Assembly (NCBI GenBank): GCA_949358305.1
Contig: OX442316.1
Coordinates: forward strand, 9,114,001 to 9,178,000
DNA from: Strigamia acuminata
Taxonomy: Eukaryota > Arthropoda > Chilopoda > Geophilomorpha > Linotaeniidae
Reading direction: 5' to 3'
DNA: 64,000 nucleotides
Shown here one piece after another: positions 11,222 to 21,607 of the stretch (the stretch's first letter is position 1; each line of letters opens with the position of its first letter). The notes below the pieces were generated by a model that worked only from the letters and a program-made list of their open reading frames with translations, made no database searches and was not told where the DNA came from. The translations under genes were made by a program, and so were the position numbers.

Positions 11222-11229
11222 TTTTTATA
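11222..11229 (-). promoter_or_regulatory. TATA box, peptide gene 3
   Basis: CTATAAAAAT on the minus strand, followed about 20 nt on by TTCAGT, which fits the arthropod initiator consensus TCAGT. Confidence 0.6.
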
Positions 11230-11916
11230 GCATATTGGTAGGAAGTTAATATTAATAATACTTGTCATGTGACCTTATTGTTCGTGACGATGGTTTTCAA
11301 CAACAAGTCAAGATGGTTTATTTTTTTACATATTTTTATTGCAGTTGACTCCCATAGGCAGGAAAAAATTATGACTGTTTGTTCTTGACGTTTTTTTTAA
11401 ATAAATTTATCCGACATTTGAATGACGATAAGTTAAACAACCAAAACTTATGGTTATGAAACTAGATGTAAAAGTTGTGGGCGAATTCTTAGATGCTTAG
11501 TTGAAAATTTTACCACTACGATAAACGACAATACTATCTTACATTTGTTTTAAAAAAGTGTGTTTTGGAACATCTTCAGAGCATAATACCGGTAGATATC
11601 TTTTCTGTGTTTCATTTGTAATCTACTTGTATTATTGTGCTTTTATTTATTACTAATCGATAAATAAGGTAATTTTATTTGTGCGATCTCCTCCATTTTG
11701 GTAGTTTGTTTTGGTGTACAGTGTATCGGTATGTTTATTTTTATCAAAAGAAACAGTAAAGTCAATACGATGTAGTTGTAATTTTATTTTTATTTTGGCA
11801 TAATTAGTTCAGATTTAATGTTGTAAATATTTCATACAGCATAGAATAATAATTTGAGCAAAATTAATTTTGAATTGTAGTAAGATGCATCAAGAAATGG
11901 TTCGTTGATACAAATT

Positions 11917-12108
11917 TTAGTTGCTACCGCTATCGCTACCGGTACTGCTACTTTTACAAATTCCTAACATTTTAGCGACCTCTTCGATGCCCGGTATTTC
12001 ACAAATCATTTTTTCAAAACTTTTCAATATCTCGCCAGCGTTTACTTCAGGTGCAAGAAGTAAAATGGAAATTCCGACCACAAACAAAATGAAGTAAAAC
12101 TTATTCAT
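11917..12108 (-). CDS. Two-Cys CXhP secreted peptide 4 (63 aa, MNKFYF subgroup)
   Basis: The signal peptide is identical to that of peptide 3 over its first 25 residues. The mature peptide contains Cys36 in ICEIPG (motif intact), 14 residues, Cys51, then a Ser/Gly/Asp-rich tail. The 5' UTR intron is 12115-12271, with TATA at 12353-12362 (CTATAAAAAT). It lies 1.1 kb from peptide 3 in the same orientation. The short 14-residue loop sets this subgroup apart from the 25-26-residue loop subgroup. Confidence 0.7.
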   Translation of the reverse strand: MNKFYFILFVVGISILLLAPEVNAGEILKSFEKMICEIPGIEEVAKMLGICKSSSTGSDSGSN

Positions 12109-12352
12109 TTTAATCTACAAAAAAAATTAAAAAGAATTAAAGAAAAACGAGTTTCATAAAAACAAAACAAAAAAATAAGCAAAAATTTGAAATAATATTA
12201 TTTTTTATACTACCGGTATTGGCTATTATTGTAAAATTACCTACAACCGGTTACGGTATTAGTTCACTTACCTTTTATATCACCGTATATTTATCTTAGA
12301 AATGGTATGTGGACAAAGTTGTACAGCTGTGGTGTTTGAAAATACTGAACGG

Positions 12353-12362
12353 ATTTTTATAG
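12353..12362 (-). promoter_or_regulatory. TATA box, peptide gene 4
   Basis: CTATAAAAAT on the minus strand, same position relative to the gene as in peptide gene 3. Confidence 0.6.
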
Positions 12363-12673
12363 CAAATTGATAGGAAGTTAATATTAATAATACTTGTCAT
12401 GTGACCTTATTGTTCGTGACGATTGTTTTCCACGATGAGTCAAGATGGTTTATTTTATTATATATTTTTATTGCAGCTGACTCCCATATGCAGGAAAAAA
12501 TTATAGTTTATGGACATTTACCATTTACAAAAAAAATCAATTTCATTGTGACTTTTTGTTCTTGACGTTTTTTTTAAAGAAATTTATCCGACATTTGAAT
12601 GACGATAAGTCATACAACAAAAACTTGTGGTTATGAAACTAGATGCAAAAATTATGGGCGCGCCTCATGTTAG

Positions 12674-13530
12674 TGTGGCAAGGTCTTTTTCGTGAATCGG
12701 CGGAATTTAATGTGAACCAATGTGTAATCAAACAAGACTTCATCTTAAGATGTAATTCGTTTATTAAATCAATGTTAAGATAAAAGTAAAGAAAAATGGA
12801 TATTTAATTCGCCTATTTATAAGGCTGGCTCACGCCAATTAATTACTAACAATCTGCACAAGAAATAATTGCAAATACAGGGCAATTATCACGCTAAGCT
12901 AAATATAATACGCATAGCTAACAATTCAATCATTCTAACAACAATAAAAAGACAAGAAAGTAAAATGGTGGCAAATGGAATGGATTACTCACAATTTTCT
13001 TGGCCTAGTTGCACAAAACACAAACACACACAAGTCTTTTCAAAAGTTCAGTGTTCCTACTGGACTGGAACATTGCTGGCTTTTTAGTTGTGGCTTCTTG
13101 ACTGGTTTTAGAAGAAGGTCCTGGTTTTTAGGCATATATCTGCTGAGTCCAACCCATGCTTAGTGGTCCTGGTGTAGCACACTCTTGGCTGTTAGGCTTC
13201 ACCAAAACTGGAAACAAAACTGGAGCTGTGGTCTAGTTGAAGTTCTGAAGGCAACTGTGCTTTCACTGTCCTTTTCACAGGTGTGGGAATGTGAGTTCCC
13301 ACCCGCTGCTAATCTGGGCAGTGTCACCAACAGTGCTAATTCACATGTACAACTGAGAGCAAGTGATGTACTTGACTCCTCCCTCACTGTAATCTTCTAA
13401 TTGCCTTGTTTCCCAGAATCAATGACTCATAACAGGTGTTTGAGTGCCCAAGATGGAGTCACACTATTAAGTTGCACTCTTGATGTGCATTGCAGTGCTG
13501 CACTGGGGCTGCCATATTTTGCTTGTGACA
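12674..13530. mobile_element. Solo LTR (857 bp)
   Basis: The insertion starts TGTGGCAA and ends TTGTGACA, the TG...CA form of an LTR with short imperfect terminal inverted repeats. It is bounded by a 4-bp target duplication TTAG (12670-12673 and 13531-13534). The empty site is visible in paralogous unit A3 near 17090. No internal coding region, primer-binding site or second LTR is present, so it is best explained as a solo LTR left by recombination. It shares no sequence with the gypsy or copia LTRs later in the window, so it comes from another family. Confidence 0.75.
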
Positions 13531-13928
13531 TTAGCGTCAATTCAATGTCATAACGACAAGCGAATTCTTAGATTCTTAGTTGAAAATTTTACCACTACGA
13601 TAAACGACTATATCCTAGTAATCCTACATTTGTTTTAAAAAAGTGTTTTGGAACATCTTCAGAGCATAATAGACATCTTTTCTGTGTTTCATTTATAATC
13701 TACTTTGTATTATTGTGCTTTTATTTATTACTAATCGATAAATAAGGTAATTTTATTTTTGCGATCTCGCTTCCATTTAGACTTTTAGAGAGTACGGTAC
13801 CTCACATGTTCTTCAGTTATATTGTATTACTCACAATCAATGAGAGTATTTTTATTGCTTTATTCTAATTTGAAATAATAATTTTAAAATTTTTATCAAA
13901 GCTGAGAATCGGTGACGAGAAGTGACCC

Positions 13929-13970
13929 TTAAGATATTTGGTTTGAGGAACCTAGCGCATAAAAAATTCT
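13929..13970 (-). pseudogene. Relic of a peptide-6-type gene, 3' end only
   Basis: The minus strand reads a terminus closely resembling the last 13 codons of the peptide at 18967 (IFYALGS...), but the final Cys is Ser and the preceding Pro is Gln. Homology stops abruptly upstream, so only the 3' end remains. Confidence 0.6.
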
Positions 13971-14173
13971 TATTACAATTTGAATTGTGCTAAGTTTTAT
14001 ACAACAAAAACGTGCGTGTGGTCATTTGATGCCATAACCACAAGCCAATTCTTTGTTATAAATTATACAACTACAATAAAAAAAATTATTTTAGTTTTGT
14101 TTAAAAATGTTTTGGAACATCTTCAGAGCAAAATGGATGCTTTTTGGAGTTTCTTCTAATCTACTTGTAATGT

Positions 14174-14182
14174 ATGTGTTTC
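14174..14182. repeat. Target-site duplication, left (ATGTGTTTC)
   Basis: Nine-base direct repeat matching 15215-15223 and flanking the TIR element. Confidence 0.8.
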
Positions 14183-15214
14183 GGAACAATTTTACTTTAC
14201 CGGCCACCTCGCAGATCATCTCCAAAATTTGGTTTTAGGGGTATTCAAGGGTGAAAAATCGAATGGCATTGACGGTTTTGGGGGCAAATGAAAACGGAAG
14301 CGGAAAACAGCAGATTAACGACCAGTGATTACCATCAGATGTTTACTTTCTCATTTTTTAAACGTTAATATCATTGTTAGCTGTCAGTCATTCTCTCCCC
14401 AGCATTGTTATGCACGTGCGCTCTTATTGTCCACCATCTTTGTTTTTGCACCAGTTTTCCACCTGATTTCACACAATAAAAACGAAAAACGTTTTGTTTC
14501 ACTCCACGATTTGTCCAGTTTCATCATCCATGCACATAAAAGAGGTTTCCATTTCATCCCATTTCATCTGACCCTTGTTTTTCTACCTTCGTTTTGGGGT
14601 CACCTAATCTACTCGAAACCACGCCCCTGAAACCAACCTCCGGTCGTACATCAATCCAAACCAAACAAAATGGCCCAAAAAAGGACCATTTAAATTTATT
14701 GGATATATTCCAAAAATTTAAAACAACTGCTGAAAAAACGGAGACGTCAAAATGGACCAAATCAAAATATTGATGGATTGGACGTTGATACCAAAAGAAG
14801 GTGAATGCAAATGTCTGAATGGCCATGTCATGCATTTGCGGAGGGATTAAAAACAGATTGACGGATACAAATTTCCTTTGTTCACTTTTTGGAATGTTTC
14901 TGGAATAAATGTTGCAACCATTAATTCTTCCATTTTTTTTCTTTCTTTTTTTTTCTTATTCAAGGGGGGCTTTGCCCCCCCTAAACCCTCCCTTCCCTTC
15001 CCCGCTTTTCCCCGACCCCCTTTCCCGCTAACACTAACACTGTGGAACCAGCGACGACAACAACAACAATAACAACAATGGACCATATGATTCCCTGCTA
15101 AATCTACAGCCATTAATCTCCTGATTTCCGCTTCCGTCATTCGATTCCCCACCCTTGACTAAAACCAAATTGTGGAGATGATCTGAGAGGTGGCCGGTAA
15201 AGTAAAATTATACC
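14183..15214. mobile_element. MULE-like non-autonomous TIR transposon (1,032 bp)
   Basis: The ends are inverted repeats of about 55 bp with few mismatches (outer GG-A-AATTTTACTTTACCGG, inner AGATCATCTCCA). They are flanked by a perfect 9-bp target duplication ATGTGTTTC. The paralogous unit at 18390-18420 shows the empty site. Long TIRs and a 9-bp duplication are the signature of Mutator-like elements (established). The interior has no transposase; its open frames match nothing and are probably chance or captured host sequence. A G6CTTTGC6 palindrome lies near 14965-14981 and a polypyrimidine tract near 14930-15010. SWIM-domain remnants of a MULE transposase occur elsewhere in the window (23308, 50280). 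Confidence 0.8.
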
Positions 15215-15223
15215 ATGTGTTTC
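15215..15223. repeat. Target-site duplication, right (ATGTGTTTC)
   Basis: Perfect partner of 14174-14182. Confidence 0.8.
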
Positions 15224-16154
15224 TGTTTATTGATTGATAAATAAGACCATTTTATTTGCGTTTTCCTCCATTTATCGCACATATTTCCTGTGTACTACTC
15301 GAATGAGAGTATTTAATTGAATTAAATACTCCGTTTACATTGGGATAAGCAAAATCGTTCTAAACAGAGTAAAACTGTTTGTAAGTGGGTGTAAGAATTA
15401 GTAGTCGTAGTTCATTAGGCTTTATGATGAGACGAGCTGCTAAACTAAACAATTTAAACTTTTAACCCATACTGGTAGATAATATTTTTTTTTAGTAAAT
15501 ACCTGAAGCGGTATAAAATAGAGATATTTCAGGGTCGGCTCAAGGTGGGATCGAGCAGTGCAAGACTAATGGGGGGCATAAATGCGCCCAAAGTTTACAA
15601 ACGAGCATTGAACGTCAGGGCGCACTAAGACAATCGCTCAGGGCCCTGAGTTATTTACTTCAAACTTAAAATAAATACGTCATACTAGTAGATACAGTTT
15701 AATTTTGTTTATTAGTTAATTAATTAATTAAGTTATTCTAATTTGGAATGACAATTTTTATTTCCGTTACTATTGTCTGTCGCCAGACGATGGAGGATTG
15801 TTCATTTGTAGTTCTGCAGGTGTTTCGACATCATAAACGAGGTGGCAGCACAGATCCTTGAGAAATTAATACACAGGCAAGATGCACGAAAATCCTTAAT
15901 GACTAATTTAATGCCAACGTCAGTTTATTTTCTCCAAAGTTTTGTACATACGGTACCTCAGTTGAGCTTCGACATAGGGGTGTATGGGAAAATGGCAGCT
16001 TCGATGCAAGGCGGTACAAGGCGTTTTTTTTGTGTGCATAATTTTTTTGTTGAATTTATTTATTTATTTGATTAGTTTGAACAGGAATTCAGTTAAGAAT
16101 CGAACTAGTTTACTCTAGGGCGCTAGAATTTCACATGAAAGTCAATATATTATT
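15224..16154. repeat. Duplicated segment preceding unit A3
   Basis: 15240-15700 matches 18420-18880, and 15760-16150 matches 10240-10570. A short block near 15533-15650 starting AGGGTCGGCTCAAGG is shared with 18697-18840. No gene. Confidence 0.65.
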
Positions 16155-17340
16155 GGCAGTTTGTTTTGGTGTACAGTACCGGTATATGTTTATTTTTATC
16201 AAAAGAAACAGTAAAGTCAATACGATGTAGTTGTAATTTTATTTTTATTTTGGCATAATTAGTTCCGATTTAATGTTGTAAATATTTCATACAGCATAGA
16301 ATAATAATTTGAGCAAAATTAATTTTGAATTGTAGTAAGATGCATCAAGAAATGGTTCGTTGATACAAATTTTAGTCGCCACCGGTCTCGCTACCGCTAC
16401 CGCTGCTACTTTTACAACTTGATATCAGCGAGTTGAGGACCGGGATTTCACACAAAAGTTTTGTTATCATCTCGCCAGCATTTACTTCGGGTGCAAGAAG
16501 TGAAAAAGAAATTCCGACCACAAACAAAATAAAGTAAAACTTATTCATTTCAATCTAAAAAAAAAAAAAAAAAAAATAATGAATAAACCGTTTCATAAAA
16601 ACGAAAAAAAATTAAGCAAAAATTTGAAATAATAATATTTTTTTATACTATTTGCTATTATTGTAAAATTACCTACTACCGGTTACGGTATTAGTTCTCT
16701 TACCTTTTATATCACCGTGTATTTATCTTAGAAATGGTATGTGGACAAAGTTGTACAGCTGTGGTGTTTGAAAATACTGAGCGCGTTTTTATAGCAAATT
16801 GATAGGAAGTTAATAGTAACAATACTTGTCATGAACCTTGTTGTTCGTGACGATTGCTTTCAACGACGAATCAAGATGGTTTATTTTATTATATATTTTT
16901 ATTGCACGTGACTCCCATAAGCAGGAAAAAATTATAGTTTATGGACATTTACAGAAAAAAAATCGATTCCATTGTGACTTTTTGTTTTTGACGTTTTTTT
17001 TAAAGAAATTTATTTGACATTTGAATGACGATAAGTTATACAACAAAAACTTGTGGTTATGAAACTAGATATAAAAATTGTGTGCGCGCCTCGTGTTAGC
17101 GTCAATTCAATGTCATAACCACAAGCGAATTCTTAAATTCTTAGTTGAAAATTTTACCACTACAATAAACGACAAACCGTATCTTACATTTATCTAAAAA
17201 AAAGTGTTTTGGAACATCTTCAGAGCATAATAGATATCTTTTCTGCTTTTCATTTATAATCTACTTGTATTATTGTGCTTTTATTTATTACTAATCGATA
17301 AATAAGGTAATTTTATTCTTGCGATCTCCTCCATTTAGAC
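16155..17340. repeat. Duplicated unit A3 (carries peptide gene 5)
   Basis: Third copy of the A unit, uninterrupted, and therefore the reference for the empty site of the solo LTR in A2. Confidence 0.8.
16372..16548 (-). CDS. Two-Cys CXhP secreted peptide 5 (58 aa, MNKFYF subgroup)
   Basis: Short ORF. The signal peptide differs from peptides 3 and 4 at only two positions; cleavage near NAG/E. The mature part has Cys33 in LCEIPV (motif intact), only 11 residues to Cys45, and a Ser/Gly/Glu/Asp-rich tail. This is the shortest loop in the family. The 5' UTR intron is 16555-16703, with TATA at about 16786-16794 (CTATAAAAAC). The mature portion is strongly diverged from peptide 4 while UTRs and intron remain similar, suggesting relaxed or diversifying selection on the mature peptide. 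Confidence 0.65.
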   Translation of the reverse strand: MNKFYFILFVVGISFSLLAPEVNAGEMITKLLCEIPVLNSLISSCKSSSGSGSETGGD

Positions 17341-17701
17341 TTTTAGAGAGTACCTCACATGTCCTTCAGCTGTATTGTATTACTTACAATCAATGAGAGT
17401 AATTTTTTCTTGAATTAAATACAGTACAACGTTGACATTGGGACAAGCAATAATAGTTCTAAATGAGACGAACTGCTAAACTAAACCATTAAAACTTTTA
17501 ACATGTAAATGATAACTTTTTAAGTAAATTCCAGAAGAGGTACAAAATAGTTATTTACTTCCAACTTAAAATAAATACGTCATGGATACTGTTTAATGTT
17601 GTTTATTATTATTTTTTGTATATTGTATTATTTTATTCTAATTTGAAATAATAATTTTTAAATTTTTATCAAAGCTGAGAATCGGTGAAGAGAAGTAGCC
17701 C

Positions 17702-17746
17702 TTAGCATATTGGTTTTGAGGAACCTAGTGCATACAAAATTCTTAT
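17702..17746 (-). pseudogene. Relic of a peptide-6-type gene, 3' end only
   Basis: The minus strand preserves the terminus L-Y-A-L-G-S-S-K-P-I-C then a stop, matching the end of the peptide at 18967. Homology ends a few codons upstream, at the same point as the relic at 13929. Both were therefore copied after one truncation event. Confidence 0.65.
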
Positions 17747-17946
17747 TACAATTTGAATGGTGATAAGTTACATAGTATACAACAAAAACCTGTGCTTATG
17801 AAACTAGAGGTAAAAACGTGCGCGTCCTCACGTTGATGCCATAACCACAAACGAATTCTTCGTTTTAAATTATACAACTACAATAAAAGAAATTATTTTA
17901 GTTTTGTTTAAAAAAAAATGTTTTGGAACATCTTCAGAGCAAAATA

Positions 17947-18367
17947 CCGTATTTTACCGAGTAAGAGCCGCGACTTTTATTCAAAACTGCCACTTTCAGC
18001 CGCGGCTATTAATCGAGTGCGGCTCTTAATCGAGTGCGGCTCTTAATCGAGTGCGGCTCTTAATCGAGGGCGGCTCTTATTTTAAATAGTGGCCGATAGC
18101 TCAATGTTGCGTTCATTGAACGTATATAGCCGCGGCTCTCATTCGAGGGCGGCTCTTATTTTAAATAGTGGCCGATAGCTCAATGTTGCGGTCATTGAAC
18201 GTATATAGCCGCGGCTTTTATTCGAGGGCGGCTCTTATATCAAATCGCCTCTCTCAGTCGCGGCTCTTATTCGAGGGCGGCTCTTATATCAAATCGCCTC
18301 TCTCAGTCGCGGCTCTTATTCGAGGGCGGCTACAATTTGAGGGCGACTCCTAATCGGTAAAATATGG
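17947..18367. mobile_element. TA-flanked TIR element built of minisatellites (421 bp)
   Basis: The terminal inverted repeats (CCGTATTTTACCGAGTAAGA and its partner, about 26 bp with five mismatches) are bounded by TA on each side. The paralogous site near 14135 lacks the insert. TA target sites and CCGTATTTT-type ends suggest a Tc1/mariner/pogo-related MITE (inference from family ends). The interior is almost wholly tandem repeats: four 17-bp units at 18002-18069, two 79-bp units at 18070-18227 and two 49-bp units at 18228-18325. All share the word GCGGCTCTTA. Open frames across it are repeat artefacts. Confidence 0.75.
18002..18325. repeat. Nested minisatellite (17-, 79- and 49-bp units)
   Basis: All three unit types begin with GCGGCTCTTA or a one-base variant and end TCGAGG or TCGAGT, so the longer units look like 17-mers that gained inserts and were re-duplicated. 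Confidence 0.8.
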
Positions 18368-18966
18368 TAGATGCTTTTTGGAGTTTCATTTAATCTGCTT
18401 GTATTTTATCTGTTTCTGTTCATTATTGATTTATAAATAAGACCATTTTATTTGCGTTTTCCTCCATTTATCGCACATATTTCCTGTGTACTACTCGAAT
18501 GAGAGTATTTTCATTGAATTAATTAAATGCGCAGTTGACATTGGGACAAGCAGAATCGTTCTAAACGGAGTAAAATTGTTTCTAAGTGGGTGTAAGAATT
18601 AATAGTTCATTCATTAGGCTTTATGATAAGACGAGCTGCTAAACTAAACGATTTAAACTCTTAACCCATGGAAGCGGTACAAAATAGAGTTATTTCAGGG
18701 TCGGCTCAAGGTGGGATCGAGCAGTGCAACCGCACAGGGCGGCAAGACTAATGGGGGGGGGGGGGCATAAATGCGCCCAAAGTTTACAAACGAGCATTGA
18801 AAACAATGAACGACAGGGCGCACAGAGACAATCGCTTAAAATAAATACGTCATAGATACAGTTTAATTTTGTTTATTAGTTTATTAAGTTATTCTAATTT
18901 GTAATGACAATTTTTAAAATTTTATTAAAGTGGAGAATCGGTGAAGAGAATTGAAAAACAAGTCGT

Positions 18967-19185
18967 TTAGCATATTGGTTTTGTGGAACCTAGCGCATAA
19001 AAAATGCTATTAGCGATGGCTGCGATGTATGTTCCAGCCATTGGTATCTGACAAAGCTCATTCATAATTGGTCGAATAAAATCGTCAATTAAATCTGCAT
19101 CTCCAAATATATCTCCAGCATTCGCTGAAGACATAAGCGTAAGAATGACAATTACGGAAACAACAACTGACCATTTACTCATCAT
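18967..19185 (-). CDS. Two-Cys CXhP secreted peptide 6 (72 aa)
   Basis: Signal peptide core VVVSVIVILTLMSSANAG, cleavage near NAG/D. The mature region begins Asp-rich, then Cys45 in LCQIPM, 26 residues, and the chain ends exactly at Cys72 with no tail. The start is one of two adjacent ATGs (19180-19185), 5 nt after the acceptor TTTATTTCAG. The 5' UTR intron is 19191-19259 (donor GTAAGA), with a TATA-like AATAAAAG at 19329-19336. Its 3' end has left two decayed copies at 13929 and 17702. Function unknown. Confidence 0.7.
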   Translation of the reverse strand: MMSKWSVVVSVIVILTLMSSANAGDIFGDADLIDDFIRPIMNELCQIPMAGTYIAAIANSIFYALGSTKPIC

Positions 19186-19259
19186 ATTAGCTGAAATAAA
19201 AAATATGAATTTTTAACAAATACTATGTATAAATAGTGCATGTCCGTGTATTTTCTTAC

Positions 19260-20470
19260 CTATGAATTATGCAATGTTGTACAGTGAAGCACTTTTTTGC
19301 GAATGGAAAGTGTTCTAGGAGCTTGGGTCTTTTATTTAGTCCCAAAAACTAAACACAAGTTTATTAATTACAATTTAATGGCCTACAATAAGGAAATTTA
19401 TGGAAATGTTGAAAGGTTTTGTTCGAATATTACGTATTGGTTTGTAGGCCATTAGGTGTTTTTTTCTTTTTTTTTTTTATTCTTTTCTGTTTCTGCTGCT
19501 CTGAGGGTCTATTAAATTGAATGCTAAGATTTTAAGCTCCATGCAAAGGTTTTCTGGCTTTATATTCATAGACTCAATGAAAGAAGTTTTGGTTTTGAAT
19601 AATAGAGCAAACAAAAATTAATGTATCCATTTTTTTTACAACTGTTAGGCCTATTCATTTTCTGCCATTTGTGATGAGTTTTCCAAACTTCATTTTCAAT
19701 GAGGAAATTTTTATATTTTATGACAAGGATGAGGATAATTAATCGATTGCAATATATCATTTTCTTTCAAGTCTAAATTTTAAATGAATGAGAATATAAT
19801 TTTTTTTAAAAAAATTGCACAATTATTAAATTAGGTAACTGTACTTATGCACAATGGCCCAATGACATGCTGGAAGATGTGTGGGTTACATGTGCACTTT
19901 CCATTTCTCTCACTTGATGTGAATTGTAATCGAGAATGTCGTTCACCATTCCAAGAAATTTGTGTTCGTCGTGATACTGAAGATTGAAAAAGTACAGTTA
20001 GCATTATATTTTTTAAAGTATTATACGTTTAATTAGTAATGAGAATATTGTTTTTAGAATTTTTTTGCCGATAACCGCACTTCACTACTGGTGAGTTCCT
20101 GTGTGAATAGTCGTGATAAATAAAGTTAGAAAAACAAACGAGTGAGCTTAAGACTGTGCATGTATAGGATAAAAATAGACAAAGAAAGGTGTAAATGTCA
20201 ATGAGGTGATGATTGTTTGCCAGAAAAGCAAGGAAACTTTCCTAGAAAAAAAAAATAGAAATTGTCGTTAGAAAATGAGTTTAATTTCACTTATTTGAGG
20301 TCTCTTGATGCAAACTTTCTTCATTTATTAGAATAGTAATTCTTTTCCTTTCCATGTGCACGTGTATGGTGACATAGATGTGAAACTATCACAACATCTG
20401 ACAAATTGAAAGCTGCAGTTGAAGTGGGGCATTTCCTATTGTTTAGTTGTTATTTCAACGCTGCAGAGTT
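19260..20470. other. Intergenic; no gene seen
   Basis: AT-rich, several homopolymer T runs, no ORF or element ends recognised. Confidence 0.4.
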
Positions 20471-21142
20471 TCTATTTATTACAAACGTAGAAAAATGGGA
20501 ATTGTTTGATTTTCAAAATGTTCACCAACCAGCAAAGTGTTAGATTCGGTTCGAAGATAACGCCAGATTTATTTCAAAAAAAGATACGTAGCTATGTTTT
20601 CTCGCCGAAAATAATTTCAGCACAAACATTTTTAAATTGCTATTTTATTTTAATTTGTCTGTGGGCGAAGCAAAATTAAGCAATGCTTCATGAGCAGGAA
20701 TAAACTGTGAAAAATATTCTTATTTCCTTATATGACGATGTCGATTTTGCGGCGCACTTAGTTAAATGCGAATCTTCAAAGATAGAAAAATGGAAATTGT
20801 TTGATTTTCTAAATTTTCAAAATGTTGACCAATCATTAGAAATTTATGTGCAGGCCTATGTTTACATAATATATATGAACTTTGGAAAACATTGGAGAAA
20901 AATTGTTTCCAACAAAACTTGTCAATTCATTTTTTGTTTTGTTTGAGCAGGGCAGCTTCAAAAGCAAAATTAAACAGCATTGAATAACAACATTAGTAAA
21001 TGTCTCTTTCAATTGATTTAAATGAAATAGATAGCGTGTGTTTGTTACCAGCAAATTTATTTGATGTTTTATACTAACTGTAAAAAATTAGCATCAGTTA
21101 CATTTAGTAAAATATTATCATATAAATGTTTGTTTGTTCGTC

Positions 21143-21424
21143 TTATTTTTCTTCTGATTTGTCATCTTTGTCTTCATTTTTGTCTTCATTTTTATCATCC
21201 TTTTTCTTAACTTCACATGGAGGTTCCTTTGCTCCTATCTGTTTCGCTAATTTATTTACAAATGGGGTTAACTCTCCTCCAACTATTGGAAGATTACAGA
21301 AAGCTCGAAACAGGGGATCTAAAACTTTTTTATCCAACGACTGTAGTATTTCTCCAGCACGAACGTGGCTAACAAAGATTCCCACCATTACAAAAGAAAG
21401 AAATATCTTTTTGGATGAGAACAT
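21143..21424 (-). CDS. Two-Cys CXhP secreted peptide 7 with acidic tail (93 aa)
   Basis: The start is the ATG at 21422-21424, just after acceptor TTTTCAG; in-frame codons upstream are intronic. Signal peptide MFSSKKIFLSFVMVGIFVSH, cleavage near RAG/E. Cys43 lies in FCNLPIVGG, 26 residues precede Cys70 (KEPPC), and the C-terminus is a Lys/Asp/Glu-rich tail of about 23 residues. The predicted core helix is amphipathic. The 5' UTR intron is 21431-21513, with TATA (CTGTATATAA) at 21600-21607. Closest relatives are peptides 9 and 11. The charged tail is absent from peptides 1-6. Confidence 0.75.
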   Translation of the reverse strand: MFSSKKIFLSFVMVGIFVSHVRAGEILQSLDKKVLDPLFRAFCNLPIVGGELTPFVNKLAKQIGAKEPPCEVKKKDDKNEDKNEDKDDKSEEK

Positions 21425-21599
21425 TGCGAACTGAAAAAAATTTAGATACATTAATTTAAAACAGAATAAGAATCAAATAAATTGCTGCTGTATTAGCAAA
21501 TTTTCGAACTTACAGATGATGTATTAATGGGATAGATTTCTGACAATGATTCAAAGTGTTGCAGCTGCAGTTATGGATTTGCATGTACTTAGACGCACA

Positions 21600-21607
21600 C
21601 TTATATA
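21600..21607 (-). promoter_or_regulatory. TATA box, peptide gene 7
   Basis: GTATATAA on the minus strand upstream of the noncoding first exon. Confidence 0.6.

Larger units (their letters stand above)
10574..11699. repeat. Duplicated unit A1 (carries peptide gene 3)
   Basis: A roughly 1.1-kb unit beginning GGTAGTTTGTTTTGGTG is followed directly by a second copy at 11700, and a third starts near 16155. Each holds one MNKFYF-type peptide gene, its UTR intron and TATA box, and a tail containing GGAACATCTTCAGAGCA. Copies differ by scattered substitutions and small indels; the peptides' mature parts differ more than the surrounding noncoding DNA. Confidence 0.8.
11700..12673. repeat. Duplicated unit A2, left part
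   Basis: Second copy of the A unit, carrying peptide gene 4. It is interrupted by the solo LTR at 12674-13530 and resumes at 13535-14180, judged by alignment with A3 (16155 onward). Confidence 0.75.

Noticed and set aside
14325-15152. Several 90-100-codon frames inside the MULE-like element
   Set aside because: No domains, overlapping on both strands, with low-complexity content.
15533-15650. Possible TIR element beginning CAGGGTCGGCTCAAG
   Set aside because: A matching inverted end and target duplication could not be shown; it is only a shared block with 18697-18840.
18168-18353. 61-codon frame with repeated RSLNV/SRGFYSRA-like phrases
   Set aside because: It is translation of the minisatellite in the TA-flanked element.
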